Origin: Nemertoderma westbladi
Lineage: Eukaryota > Xenacoelomorpha > Nemertodermatida > Nemertodermatidae
DNA: 32,400 nt
Assembly (NCBI GenBank): GCA_032718475.1
Contig: JAUCBJ010001663.1
Location: 1-32,400, forward strand
Direction of reading: 5' to 3'
Part shown: positions 1 to 9,365 of the stretch, piece after piece
Position numbering within the stretch: position 1 is the stretch's first letter
Layout: every line of letters begins with the position of its first letter
The notes under the pieces: generated by a model
What the model was told of the DNA's origin: nothing
The model's input: the letters and a program-made list of their open reading frames with translations, nothing else
Database searches by the model: none
Position numbers and translations under genes: made by a program

Positions 1-430
1 TCGTAGTAGCTGCAGTTGACCCGAGACCGCTAAGGGCAGTCCTTGTCAAACCAGTCCTGTGGCCAGCCCTTTCGCATGTCCGTCCCACCCCTCACGAACC
101 CCGAAGGGATCGGTCATCGAGAACCAGTACGGCTTAGGTCAGGGGGCAGTCTTAAGTTGGCCACCTGTTCGCGTGTCCGCTCCACCCCTCACGAACCCCG
201 GGGTTCGATCATCGAGACCCAGAACGGCTTGGCTACTAAGGGGCCGTCGGTGCCCGTCGCAAATCCCTGACACAAGCAGTCAGCGTTCCGAGTCCTTTTC
301 AGGCTCGTAGTAGCTGCCGTTGGCCAGGGACCGCTAAGGGCAGTCCTTGTCCTTTAGGCCTGGCACATTACCAAATCCACCCCTACAGGCAGCAGGAAGT
401 TGGCCAGGGCCTAATAGTACTCAGGCTAAC
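1..430. repeat. GC-rich tandem repeat block with 304-bp and 97-bp periodicity
   Basis: The opening about 48 bases (key words CGTAGTAGCTGC and CCGCTAAGGGCAGTCC) recur about 304 bases later at 305-351. Inside the unit, a stretch starting at 73 (CCACCCCTCACGAACCCC, then ATCGAGA-CCAG-ACGGCTT) recurs about 97 bases later from 170. This makes a nested tandem repeat, clearly GC-richer than the rest of the window. The two overlapping short open frames here are not convincing genes: they cross the repeat units and have no recognisable domain. The array probably continues off the left edge. Confidence 0.7.
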
Positions 431-858
431 CTGAATACTGCTTGCATTTTCCATCCCCCCTGGCCCTTATAACTATGAAATCATTCCCGTACCCTGTAAG
501 TTGCCCCAAAGTTCGCCCATAAATCGCCCCCAGTTTATTGAATGTGCCCAAAACCCATGGTCCCGCACCCAGTAGTAATATCGGAATAATCAATTTTAAT
601 AAAATACAAAAATATTCAACTCGCGTTATGGAAAGTTGAAATACCGCGAACAGCCATGCTCGGATTAATTATTTTTAATGATAAAATAACGTAGGTTGTT
701 TTACATAAAGCAGTAATGCGCACCCCATCCCTACTAGAACCCTAACCCCAGCAACTAGTACTGTGATTGGTGCCTATATAATGAAATGATATTAATGAGA
801 TAGTCTATTGGCTACACGTATGTATATTATGGCAATTAAAGTTCATTTTTTGAAATTA
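431..858. other. No gene seen; AT-rich DNA
   Basis: This stretch moves from C-rich text to AT-rich text near 590. I see no open frame, RNA gene or repeat copy that I can support. Confidence 0.5.
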
Positions 859-1582
859 GGCAGGAGCATATTTGAAATCATATCTGAACACAATCTGAAC
901 CCAATCTGGACCCAATCTCGAGAATTATACCAAATCTGAACCCAATCTGAATCGAAAATAGGAAGAGGGGTGAAAATTATTAATTTTTGCATTAACAATT
1001 TTGAAATTTGAAGAAATTTTACATATCTTTTTTCATATTTAGATTTGCTGGCAGCCGCAGCACTACTGATGTATTAGGGACTGCAGTTACTGCTGTATTG
1101 TACTGCTGTGCGGTCGTTCAGTCTCAGTCGTTAACGTTATAGCTCACCTCTACCGGTAGGCGGTATCCAACTGACAACTACAGAACTACTGTACTGCTGT
1201 ACGGTTCGGTTTCGGTCTAACGTTAAGTAGGTTACTAGTGCCTGGTACCGGTCCCTAGGCTCCATCTGCCCAGCTGTCTCTGCATACTGACATATACATA
1301 CATACTGTAAGGCACCGGTAAAGGTGATCTATAACGTCAACGACTGAACGACTTCACAGCAGTTACTGCCGTCCCCAAATACAGCAGTAGTGCTGCAGCT
1401 GTCCGCTAATTTAAATGTGAAAAAAGATATGTAAAATTTCTTCACATTTCAAAATTGTTAATGCAAAAAGTAATAATTCTCACCCCTCTTTCTATTTTCG
1501 ATTCAGATTCAGATTTGGTATAATTCTCGAGATTTGGTCCAGATTGGGTTCAGATTGGTTCAGATATGACCTATCCTGGTAC
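859..1582. mobile_element. Foldback MITE with about 300-bp inverted arms
   Basis: The left arm, about 859-1160, and the right arm, about 1311-1582, are reverse complements over almost their whole length, leaving a loop of only about 150 bp. Shared words include TCATATCTGAAC, CTCGAGAATTATACCAAAT, a block around ACATATCTTTTTTCA, CAGCACTACTG and GTCGTTCAGTC. A TA dinucleotide lies outside each end (857-858 and 1583-1584), consistent with a TA target duplication as in Tc1/mariner-type elements. The outermost 20 bases are less similar, so exact termini are uncertain. No coding capacity is seen, so this would be a non-autonomous element. Confidence 0.8.
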
Positions 1583-2057
1583 TATCCCGATTTTAGGCTC
1601 ATTCTGTTCGGAATAATGATTTTATTCAAATCCACTTACAATTTTATAATTTTATTATTTTATCTCATTTAAAAATCTATGGGTTTGGAGCTTTTTATTT
1701 AACAAACAGCATTGCAATAATTACGTCTCAAACGTACTCAAATCTTTGTTTTTCTTTAAATATTGTTGAAATCGTTTATCCTTATTAGCACCGGGCTATA
1801 AAATATTAAAAAAATAACCCCCCCCCCCCCCCCCCCCACACACACACACCACTAAAATCTACAAAGTTTATCGAAAAGGTCTGATTTTTTGTTTGTGAGT
1901 AGATTTCACTAGTCTGAATCAAAAATATAAAAATGTATAAAAAAATTTACTGGAGTGGTTATTTTGCAGCACCAAAATTTGAAGTAGTGAACAATTTTCA
2001 AAAAATTTGACAAATATTATAAGAGGTTTTAAATAAAGGGGCACTATGCATCCCTCC
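1583..2057. other. No gene; contains a C20 run and short CA repeat
   Basis: AT-rich DNA. Positions 1818-1837 are a pure C run followed directly by a short CA microsatellite to about 1849. No coding signal is visible. Confidence 0.6.
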
Positions 2058-2229
2058 CGGGGGCCAGGATAAAATATGTAAATGCGGCACTCTGCCACCC
2101 TGATTGGGTTAAGTTGTAATTATATAATGGCAGTACACTGCCGCCTTAATGTCATTCATCCTGAATTATTTAGAATGAAAAAGGCGGCAGTGTGCCGCCT
2201 TTTTTAAATATTGGTACGCAAAGGGTTAA
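2058..2229. mobile_element. TTAA-ended GGCGGCA repeat, copy 1
   Basis: The segment contains inverted GGCGGCA/TGCCGCC words and ends with GGTACGCAAAGGG followed by TTAA (2226-2229). The same sequence occurs in opposite orientation at 10008-10225, including GATAAAATATxTAAA, GCACTCTGCCACCCTGA, GGGTTAAGTTxTAATTA and the terminal GGTACGCAAAGG. This makes it a dispersed repeat family. A CCC-type terminus next to TTAA resembles piggyBac-like non-autonomous elements; that assignment is inferred. The left terminus of this copy is not evident, so it may be truncated. Confidence 0.7.
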
Positions 2230-2656
2230 TTATATTAAAAGTTATTATTATATATTGGCAATATTGATGCTATATACGTCATTATATTGTTGTAGGCCTA
2301 CAGAATAATCTTCAAGAAACTTACCACTTGTAACGCATCTGGATAAAGTGACAACCAGTGCTATTACAATCCAGTAAAATGTCATGTTAATCATCGTTGT
2401 TACTTTGCTTCTTGCACGCAGTAGTTGCGTTGCAGTCTTTGTGTTAAGGTGTAGCTGGTGGATCTTCTATACAGTATCTTTAAATGGCAGTTGACAGTTG
2501 TATCGACCGACAGACTTCTGAAGAATGTATAAGAAGATATTTCGTTAGAAATAATATATGTGTAAGCTACAGTACAAGAAGCGCAATTGGGTATGAATTT
2601 ATTATTGTTTTACAACAACAACACATGATGAAAAGTGGTTCCAATGATGTATAAAA
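2230..2656. other. No gene seen; AT-rich DNA
   Basis: Mixed AT-rich sequence with a TAGGCCTA palindrome at 2293. No supportable gene or repeat copy. Confidence 0.5.
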
Positions 2657-2877
2657 CAGTACAATTCAAAGTAAACGGAAGAACAGTTCTGTTTTGTTAG
2701 CATATGGTTTTATAACAACCACAGCATGTGGCGGTACCGTGTAGAACTTCTTTGAAGACGAATATTGTAATGTTAGTAAGCTTAGATCCAGTCCCAGTAT
2801 AACTCATCATTTTGTTATAAAACCATATGCTAACAAAACTGCGTATTGTTTTTCCGGAAAATTTGAATTGTACAGTA
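2657..2877. repeat. Inverted repeat, about 63-bp arms (MITE-like)
   Basis: The left arm 2657-2719 and right arm 2812-2877 are reverse complements. The inner 27 bases, with GTTAGCATATGG and TTTTATAACAA, match exactly, and the outer part shares GTACAATTCAAA. The spacer is about 92 bp. This resembles a small non-autonomous DNA transposon, but no target duplication is evident. A 77-codon minus-strand frame crossing the arms is treated as chance. Confidence 0.7.
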
Positions 2878-2939
2878 CCTCGAATATTACTGGTACTGGC
2901 AGCACTAGATAGTGCTGGTAGGACTAGCAATATACGAGG
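2878..2939. repeat. 62-nt imperfect hairpin directly after the inverted repeat
   Basis: The arms are about 28 nt, beginning CCTCG and ending CGAGG, and close on a six-base loop (TAGATA). By eye I count four mismatches and two possible G-U pairs. The size and shape are like a microRNA precursor, but a transposon remnant could give the same fold. There is no evidence of transcription. Confidence 0.5.
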
Positions 2940-4600
2940 TTGATATGTGATATCTTTGTTCTTTCCCGTTTTTCATGTTCGGACACAATGCGACTTCCAA
3001 TTACTGTATGTGCTCATGGTAGTACAGTAGTATGAGCCCCCCTCCTCCGCTCAAGGTCACCCGTAGCCAAGCAATAGGACCACTTCTGAACTGTTTCAAT
3101 ACAATCAGAGGACTCATATTCTAGCCAATTACGGCTCAGAATTGATTTAGGTCATTATCTTCCAGCCAATCAAGGCCACCATTTCAATCAGGTCACCCGT
3201 TTCCATAGCAACGTTGCTTGTCCGCTAGTGGCGTTATAGCTTATAGGTCATGAAAAACTCATCTTCGTTCACGTGTTGTGGTGTCTAGTCTTAGCGGCAA
3301 CTACAACTACTAACTGTAGGCCTAGGCCTACATTTAATATTCACCTTCTACTTTTCACGTTTTACTCATTCAGCACACCGATAGGTAGTTTTTCAAGTTA
3401 TTTAATCTGACACAGTAAGGGAATGGCAATATCAGTCCACACGAGCGTCCGCGTTCGCTGCCAGGAGGATGGAAACGTTGCTGATGTCGCACCGTACTGG
3501 TCGCCTCCTTGCAGAACGACAACCACTGACACACATAATAGCTGCACGTAATAGTGCGAAACATCAGGTGTCCTAACCTGGCGACGAACAACCTAGCTGA
3601 TGGGGCAAACCCCCGAATGCCGATAGAATAAATGGGGTAAACGTGGCCATCTCTACATCTCTCACTCTCTCCTCATATTGAGCGCGTTTCCTCGCCTCAT
3701 TGTACTCAAATGCTCCAATCAAACCGCGGCGCGGGTGGCATTCGACTGTGTTAGTAGAGGATTGAAGATCGACACATCAATCAGAGTCCTCTTGAACCCC
3801 CCCCCCCCCCCCCCCCCATCGATACGTCTAGTCGTGCAGACTCATCTCAAGTAGTTGAGCTGCTATGTGCTATGTACTATATATGTGCTAGTAAATTGCG
3901 TTCAACACTGTCGGTGGTTTAAAATAAAGTAAATCAAGACCTCCCCTTCCCCACGCTAATCCGTAACACACTGCGACCCACCTCCACCCATCCCACGACC
4001 CAACCACGCAGCCAAGCGTCTCGTAGGTAGCCCATCTGCTTTAGCTTTTGCTAGTTGTTATTGCACCCGCATCTGTTGAATATATCTACGTAGAACGTTG
4101 ACTGACAACCAAGTTTACACGGGGAAATAAATACTTATTAGCTGTGGTTGATCGTGTCCCTTAGCAGTGAATGTCCATTGTTCGTTGCACCTCAGATGTA
4201 TCATATTTATAAAAATACCATGAATGAACGAACGACAATAATTGTAAACTATGCAAATGTTGAATTGGTAATATTTTTAATTGTTTATAAATTGGAACTG
4301 ATGAAATGAGTCAATCTGAGAATGTAATGCAGTGTAATATTTTATTATTTTTGATACTGTTTATGAAGTAGGATACAGCAATACACATTAGTAGATTAAT
4401 AATTAATAATCGTTTTATATTCATCATAAATGACATAGCCTACATAATTATAGCACATTAGTAAAAAATTGATATTGTTGTACCTGATACTGCTTACTTA
4501 AAAATATATAGAGTCAATAAAATCACAATATTATCATCATCAATTCATATAGACTTGTTAATAAAAACGTGAAATATATTATCCAACAAAATACGTCAAT
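2940..4600. other. No gene seen; C21 run at 3797-3817
   Basis: Mostly unique-looking sequence with moderate GC up to about 4020, then AT-rich. It holds a TAGGCCTAGGCCTA compound palindrome near 3317 and a pure C run at 3797-3817. The short minus-strand open frame at 3370-3591 has no recognisable motif and is not called. Confidence 0.5.
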
Positions 4601-4605
4601 TTGTT

Positions 4606-4625
4606 TAAAAATAAATAAATAAATA
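4606..4625. repeat. Short AAAT microsatellite
   Basis: About five AAAT/ATAA units. It lies immediately 3' of the minus-strand LINE reading frame ending at 4631, so it could be that element's simple-repeat tail. Confidence 0.6.
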
Positions 4626-4630
4626 ACTAA

Positions 4631-5036
4631 TTACAGACGGAGGCGGTTATACGTTTTAAAAAGCATTGATTGAGGCACGCAAACAGAATGTACAAGTGAC
4701 AAAATTGAGTTATTAGAATTCCTGACTCTAGAAAACAGACTATGAAAGGCAAAGCGATGAATATGATTAATTGAATTAATCCTAAGTGACATTAACATAT
4801 AACTGGCACTGAGATGAGTGTCCGTAATACTCTCATACAATTTAAAACCAAATAACTTCCTAACCGATTTATTTAGTGCTATACAAAGTTTATTAAACAC
4901 GTTACGTGTGTAGTAACCGTCAGCCCAGAGGGCATTACAATAAACAGATGAACAATAACTAGAAAAGAGTTGTATTTTTACATTATCGGAGCACCCACTG
5001 AACTTACTAATTGTAAGTTCTATTGTTGTATTGTTG
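4631..5036 (-). pseudogene. Non-LTR retrotransposon (LINE) ORF2 C-terminal fragment
   Basis: The minus-strand frame from about 5036 down to the stop at 4631 reads KFSGCSDNVKIQLFSSYC near its start, then YCNALW, then LNKSVRKLFGF. These words match the region just after the reverse transcriptase domain in many LINE polyproteins (pattern F..CS..VK..LF.SYC...Y...LW, followed by AYN...RKLFG). No upstream catalytic RT motifs or endonuclease remain, so the copy is 5' truncated. The first ATG in the frame is at 4900, but the homology clearly begins further upstream, so a fragment is called rather than a gene with that start. The clade cannot be decided by eye. Confidence 0.75.
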
Positions 5037-5051
5037 TATTGTAATCTCAGA

Positions 5052-5310
5052 TTATAATTGATGTACAGTATGTAGGATTAATGAGTAGTACAAGGTTTTA
5101 AGTGTTGATGTTGGAAACTTATGGCGCAAACGGTAAAATATTCCTGGTTGTTTTGAGATTTTTGTAAGTATGTATTGTATATTATTTTTCCATGTTAAAT
5201 TCTCATCAATGTGAATTCCAAGATATTTCAGTGCTGATGATCGGTTGATAAGTTTGTTGTTAATTTGAATTTTATTATCGAAATCCGTTTTATTGAAAAT
5301 TCGGGTTTCT
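5052..5310 (-). pseudogene. Second LINE reverse-transcriptase fragment, different family
   Basis: On the minus strand, about 84 codons from 5310 to a TAA at 5054-5052 contain ALKYLGIHIDENLTW, then ILTKISKQPGIFYRLR, then TLKTLYYSLI. This is the thumb region pattern KYLGV.ID..L.W..HI..I..KI....G...RLR..P...L..LY.SLI, typical of non-LTR retrotransposon reverse transcriptases. The segment stops about 15 bases before the next minus-strand LINE fragment (4631-5036), whose sequence matches a different post-RT type. The two are therefore probably remnants of separate insertions. The frame has no ATG and is clearly partial. Confidence 0.75.
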
Positions 5311-5340
5311 TAATATTTATATATTGTTATCATTTACTTA

Positions 5341-5515
5341 ATATTTAGAAAGGCGGGGTAGCTGGTTACGCACCGGGCTTGCAATTGGTTGTACTGTAGG
5401 TTATCCCCACCAGGGTCAACACAGCCTTTCATCCACTGGGGTCGATAAATTTAGTACCAGGGGAGCGAAACAAGGGATATGAGTTAGCGCCAATCACTTT
5501 GGCTCAGAATTCAAG
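5341..5515 (+). mobile_element. tRNA-derived SINE with invertebrate-type central domain
   Basis: The segment opens with a tRNA-like head (GGGGTAGCTGGTTACGC as a possible A box; GGTTATCCCCACC as a weak B box). It continues with CCTTTCATCCACTGGGG, GGGTCGATAAAT and TTAGTACCAG. From memory, that core (gtcga...cctttcatcc...ggggtcgataaa..agtaccag) is conserved in SINEs of cephalopods and other invertebrates. The 3' end is not sharply defined. Confidence 0.6.
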
Positions 5516-5620
5516 TGATTTTTTGAAGTAATGTTGTTTTTAGTTGATTTAGAGAATAACCTAGAATCGACAGCGAACAAAACTGTGAATAAATTTGTTG
5601 AATTTGGTAAATAATTTATC

Positions 5621-5880
5621 TATAATAATAATAATAATATTGGTTATTTATATAGCGCTTTTCTACGCTCAGCATACTCAAAGCGCTTTTATTATCATTA
5701 CCCCAGCAAAGCCAGGTTCCCATTATACCGCTGGGTTGACGTAGGCACTAATATGTAAAGTACAAGTGTAATTACACAACAGTGCGAAATTTATACAGCC
5801 TTTAGTCGGATTCGAACCTGCGCCACCAAACACTATTGTGTAAGCAGTTCAGGCGCCGTATCCACTCGGACACTGCGACA
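5621..5880 (-). mobile_element. tRNA-derived SINE with intact A and B boxes and (ATT)n tail
   Basis: Read on the minus strand, the element starts near 5880 with a tRNA-like head. The A box TGTCCGAGTGGATA lies at 5872-5859 and a perfect B box GGTTCGAATCC at 5819-5809, their separation suggesting a tRNA with a long variable arm (Leu/Ser type). The body ends with AAAGCGCTATATAAATAACC and an ATT-repeat tail at about 5640-5621. That tail word is common at the 3' ends of deuterostome and fish SINEs (recalled, not searched). Internal RNA polymerase III promoter elements are therefore still recognisable. The downstream-facing A-rich stretch at 5881-5937 is separate. Confidence 0.75.
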
Positions 5881-5940
5881 TCAAATAAAAAAATAATAAA
5901 AAAAATAATAAATAATAAAAAAATAATAATAAAAAGAACA
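5881..5940. repeat. AAT/AAAT-rich low-complexity tract
   Basis: About 57 bases made almost only of AATAAT and AAAAAAT words, adjoining the 5' end of the minus-strand SINE. Confidence 0.7.
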
Positions 5941-6444
5941 TCGAACCCAATAGGCCTATGCTTCTCACTGCAATACCACAGCTTATTAATTGTAGGTTTG
6001 AAACATAATTATTAATATTTCTGAATAGATATCTATTGGTAAAGTAATTTGTAAAAAGGTTAAGTTGTATCCCTCGTATACCACAGTGCTCTAATTATTT
6101 TTTTAGGATATCAGTAACGATAATACCGTGCCTTTCACTATAGTTACACACAACCACGTACGTTTTAGTTACTGTAGTACATGACCCCAACTGCTCTTAT
6201 AAACTCCCCACCCGTTAGATGTTTTGAGTCTAAATAGCTGAACGACCGAATCATTATACAGTAACTGGCGCACCGTGAATACGACATGAGTATGGTATGG
6301 AATTGCCAAGACTTAGGTAGAAAGTTTAAAAATTGTGGAAAGAGGAAAATAAAACAGAAGTATTAGTTAGTACAATATGCAGTAGTTGATGGTCATTGGT
6401 TCATCTAGGATTCGAACCACATTGACTGTAAAAGGTTCTAAAAA
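5941..6444. other. No gene; B-box-like word at 6409-6419
   Basis: AT-rich DNA without a gene. GGATTCGAACC at 6409-6419 is the reverse of a tRNA B box, but no A box or clover-leaf can be drawn around it. It may be a degenerate SINE end on the minus strand. Confidence 0.4.
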
Positions 6445-7190
6445 TCAAAAGTAAAAATATCGAGAGTAAATAAATCAAGAGTAAATAAATCGAGAGTAAA
6501 AATAACGAGAGTAAAAAATATCGAGAGTAAAAATATCGAGAGTAAAAATATCGAGAGTAAAAAATATCGAGAGTAAAAATATCTAGAGTAAAAATATCGA
6601 GAGTAAAACTATAGAGAGTAAAAATATCGAGAGTAAAAATATCGAGAGTAAAAATATGGAGTGTTGAAAAATATCGAGAGTAAAAATATCGATTGTTGAA
6701 AAATATCGAGAGTAAAAATATCGAGTGTTGAAAAATATCGAGTGTAAAAAATTCGAGAGTAAAAATATCGAGTGTTGAAAAAAATCGAGAGTAAAAATAT
6801 CGAGTGTTGAAAAATATCGAGATTAAAAATATCGAGTGTTGAAAAATATCGAGATTAAAAATATCGAGAGTAAATATATCGAGAGTAAAAATATAGAGAG
6901 TAAAAATATCGAGAGTAAAAATATCGAGAGTAAAAATATCGAGAGTAAAAATATCGAGAGTAAAAATATCGAGAGTAAATATATCGAGAGTAAAAATATA
7001 GAGAGTAAAAATATCGAGAGTAAAAATATCTAGAGTAAAAATATCGAGAGTAAAACTATCGAGAGTAAAAATATCGAGAGTAAAAATATCGAGAGTAAAA
7101 ATATCGAGAGTAAAAATATCGAGAGTAAAAATATCGAGAGTAAAAATATCGATTGTTGAAAAATATCGAGAGTAAAAATATCGAGAGTAA
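6445..7190 (+). repeat. Minisatellite array A, 15/17-bp units
   Basis: About 47 head-to-tail units of two kinds: a 15-bp unit GAGAGTAAAAATATC and a 17-bp variant GAGTGTTGAAAAATATC. The first third is more diverged (with ATAACG, ACTATAG and ATATGG variants); 6900-7150 is nearly homogeneous. Because 15 bp is five codons, the array produces a long artificial open frame reading IESKN repeats, which I do not regard as a gene. The array is the reverse complement of the one at 8158-9362. Confidence 0.95.
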
Positions 7191-8157
7191 CAATTTTTTT
7201 TATAATGTTTTTATGATAATTTTTATCCTAAAAATTTTATAGAAGACAAAAGTGTTCTAGAACAAAAATATTTATCAAATTTGGTAGCTAGCACACCTTC
7301 TATAATATTTATTTAAAAAAAATAGCAAAAACTACAGTACAGGCCACCAAAAAACGCAGATTTGTACAATTGTGAACACATTTTATCAAATGTTTACCAG
7401 TGTAATGTAATGTTGTTGAACGGGACAATTGAACATAATTGAACATAATTGAATTGGCAACAACCAAAATTTTTTCACCAAAGGATACAATTGAATACTT
7501 TTGAAACGCTTAGTAATCTGGAAACTCTGTAGTTTGCCGCGAACTGTCACTTACTGCAGCTGGAAATGCGATAAGGATTTTGTTTACCTTTATAGTGTGC
7601 GGTTAATAGTGTCTAATAGGCAGGACTATAGTTAGTGATGTTAAGGCATCTTCTGGTCTTTCTCTGTGCCCTCTCGGTGTCAGACTAATGGCGCGACATC
7701 TCCCTGCACTAAATTAATTATTCAATGGTCTAGGCTCCTCCATCCATATACCCATCCACTCCCATACACTCCATGAACCTCCATGTGGTCTTGTATGTAG
7801 TTCTCTCTCTACCAACAGCCCATGTCCGCAATGTTACGCCCTGGGGGCTCTCTCATCTACCTGATATCAGACATACAGGCGCACCACACACAAAGTCTTT
7901 GTCGGTCCCAGCAAGTTAGCCTCCTGCTGTGTGATCTAGAAGATAACTCGCCATAACCTGCCAATCAGATGACTTGAGCAAATGTGTTCACATGTGATCA
8001 CATTGCAATAAATCTGCTTTTTCTGGTGGCCTGTACTGTAGCTAGTATATAATTATGGTCAATGGGTACCCAAGGTGTAATGCTATTTACTTACAATTGC
8101 ACCGTTGTACACCATGCACTGTGCAATATTGTGCCATAAAACTAAATAAAATGCTCA
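7191..8157. other. Spacer between the inverted arrays; no gene
   Basis: AT-rich near both arrays and more mixed in the middle (7500-7960). It carries a 57-66-bp inverted repeat at 7331-7390 and 7977-8043. A short direct repeat, GAACATAATT twice at about 7431-7450, also occurs. No open frame with a recognisable product was seen. Confidence 0.6.
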
Positions 8158-9362
8158 CAATATTTTTACTCTCGATATTTTTCAACACTCGATATTTTTT
8201 ACTCTCGATATTTTTCAACACTCGATATTTTTCAACACTCGATATTTTTCAACACTCGATATTTTTACTCTCGATATTTTTCAACACTCGATATTTTTAC
8301 TCTCGATATTTTTCAACACTCGATATTTTTACTCTCGATATTTTTCAACACTCGATATTTTTACTCTCGATATTATTCAACACTCGATATTTTTACTCTC
8401 GATATTTTTCAACACTCGATATTTTTCAACACTCGATATTTTTACTCTCGATATTTTTACTCTCGATATTTTTACTCTCGATATTTTTACACTCGATATT
8501 TTTACACTCCATATTTTTCAACACTCGATATTTTTACTCTCGATATTTTTACACTCGATATTTTTCAACACTCGATGTTTTTACTCTCGATATTTTTCAA
8601 CACTCGATATTTTTCAACACTCGATATTTTTACTCTCGATATTTCTACTCTCGATATTTTTACTCTCGATATTTTTCAACACTCGATATTTTTACTCTCG
8701 ATATTTTTCAACACTCGATATTATTACTCTCGATATTTTTCAACACTCGATATTTTTACTCTCGATATTATTCAACACTCGATATTTTTACTCTCGATAT
8801 TTTTCAACACTCGATATTTTTCAACACTCGATATTTTTACTCTCGATATTTTTACTCTCGATATTTTTACTCTCGATATTTTTACACTCGATATTTTTAC
8901 ACTCCATATTTTTCAACACTCGATATTTTTACTCTCGATATTTTTACACTCGATATTTTTCAACACTCGATGTTTTTACTCTCGATATTTTTCAACACTC
9001 GATATTTTTCAACACTCGATATTTTTACTCTCGATATTTCTACTCTCGATATTTTTACTCTCGATATTTTTACTCTCGATATTTTTACTCTCGATATTTT
9101 TACTCTCGATATTTTTACTCTCGATATTTTTACTCTCGATATTTTTACTCTCGATATTTTTACTCTCGATATTTTTACTCTCGATATTTTTACTCTCGAT
9201 ATTTTTCAACTCTCGATATTTTTACTCTCGATATTTTTACTCTCGTTATTTTTAATCTCGATATTTTTTGAACTCGCGGTATTATCGATATTTTTCAACA
9301 CTCGATATTTTTACTCGCGTTATTTTAACTCTCGATATTTTTCATGTCTCGATATTTTTCAA
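8158..9362 (-). repeat. Minisatellite array B with 395-bp higher-order duplication
   Basis: This array is built from reverse complements of the array A units (15-bp ACTCTCGATATTTTT and 17-bp CAACACTCGATATTTTT). About 8346-8665 is repeated almost exactly 395 bp later at about 8741-9060, including the rare variants ACTCCATATT, CTCGATGTTT and ATATTTCTACTC in the same order. This shows a recent block duplication. The final third, 9050-9200, is a homogeneous run of the 15-bp unit. The 444-codon and 226-codon frames across it are products of the 15-bp period. Confidence 0.95.
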
Positions 9363-9365
9363 TAT

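Larger units (their letters stand above)
6445..9362. mobile_element. Candidate foldback (FB-like) element: inverted minisatellite arms plus spacer
   Basis: Array A (6445-7190) and array B (8158-9362) carry the same 15/17-bp units in opposite orientation around a 967-bp spacer. The spacer has its own inverted repeat: CTACAGTACAGGCCACC at about 7332-7348 matches the reverse complement of about 8025-8041, and similarity continues through GCAGATTT and TGAACACATTT (arms about 7331-7390 and 7977-8043). Inverted termini built from short tandem units flanking a unique core is the defining architecture of Drosophila FB foldback transposons; the resemblance is structural, not by sequence. No transposase is seen in the core. 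Target duplications could not be identified because the array ends fade gradually. Confidence 0.5.

Noticed and set aside
2178-2205. GGCGGCA-GTG-TGCCGCC stem followed by a T run, resembling a bacterial intrinsic terminator
   Set aside because: The surroundings are eukaryotic and the motif belongs to a dispersed TTAA repeat with further GGCGGCA hairpins at 10038-10135.
5798-5880. Functional tRNA gene on the minus strand
   Set aside because: A and B boxes are present, but the acceptor ends do not pair convincingly and the sequence runs straight into a SINE body with an ATT tail.
6409-6419. Possible tRNA gene suggested by GGATTCGAACC
   Set aside because: No acceptor stem, A box or anticodon arm could be placed on the minus strand upstream. 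It is at most a decayed SINE piece.
6836-7033. A 65-codon frame reading repeated IESKN
   Set aside because: Same cause: translation of array A. The frame starts and stops at point variants of the unit.
6445-9362. CRISPR-like array
   Set aside because: There are no unique spacers. Units are contiguous 15/17-bp repeats, and no cas genes or prokaryotic context exist.
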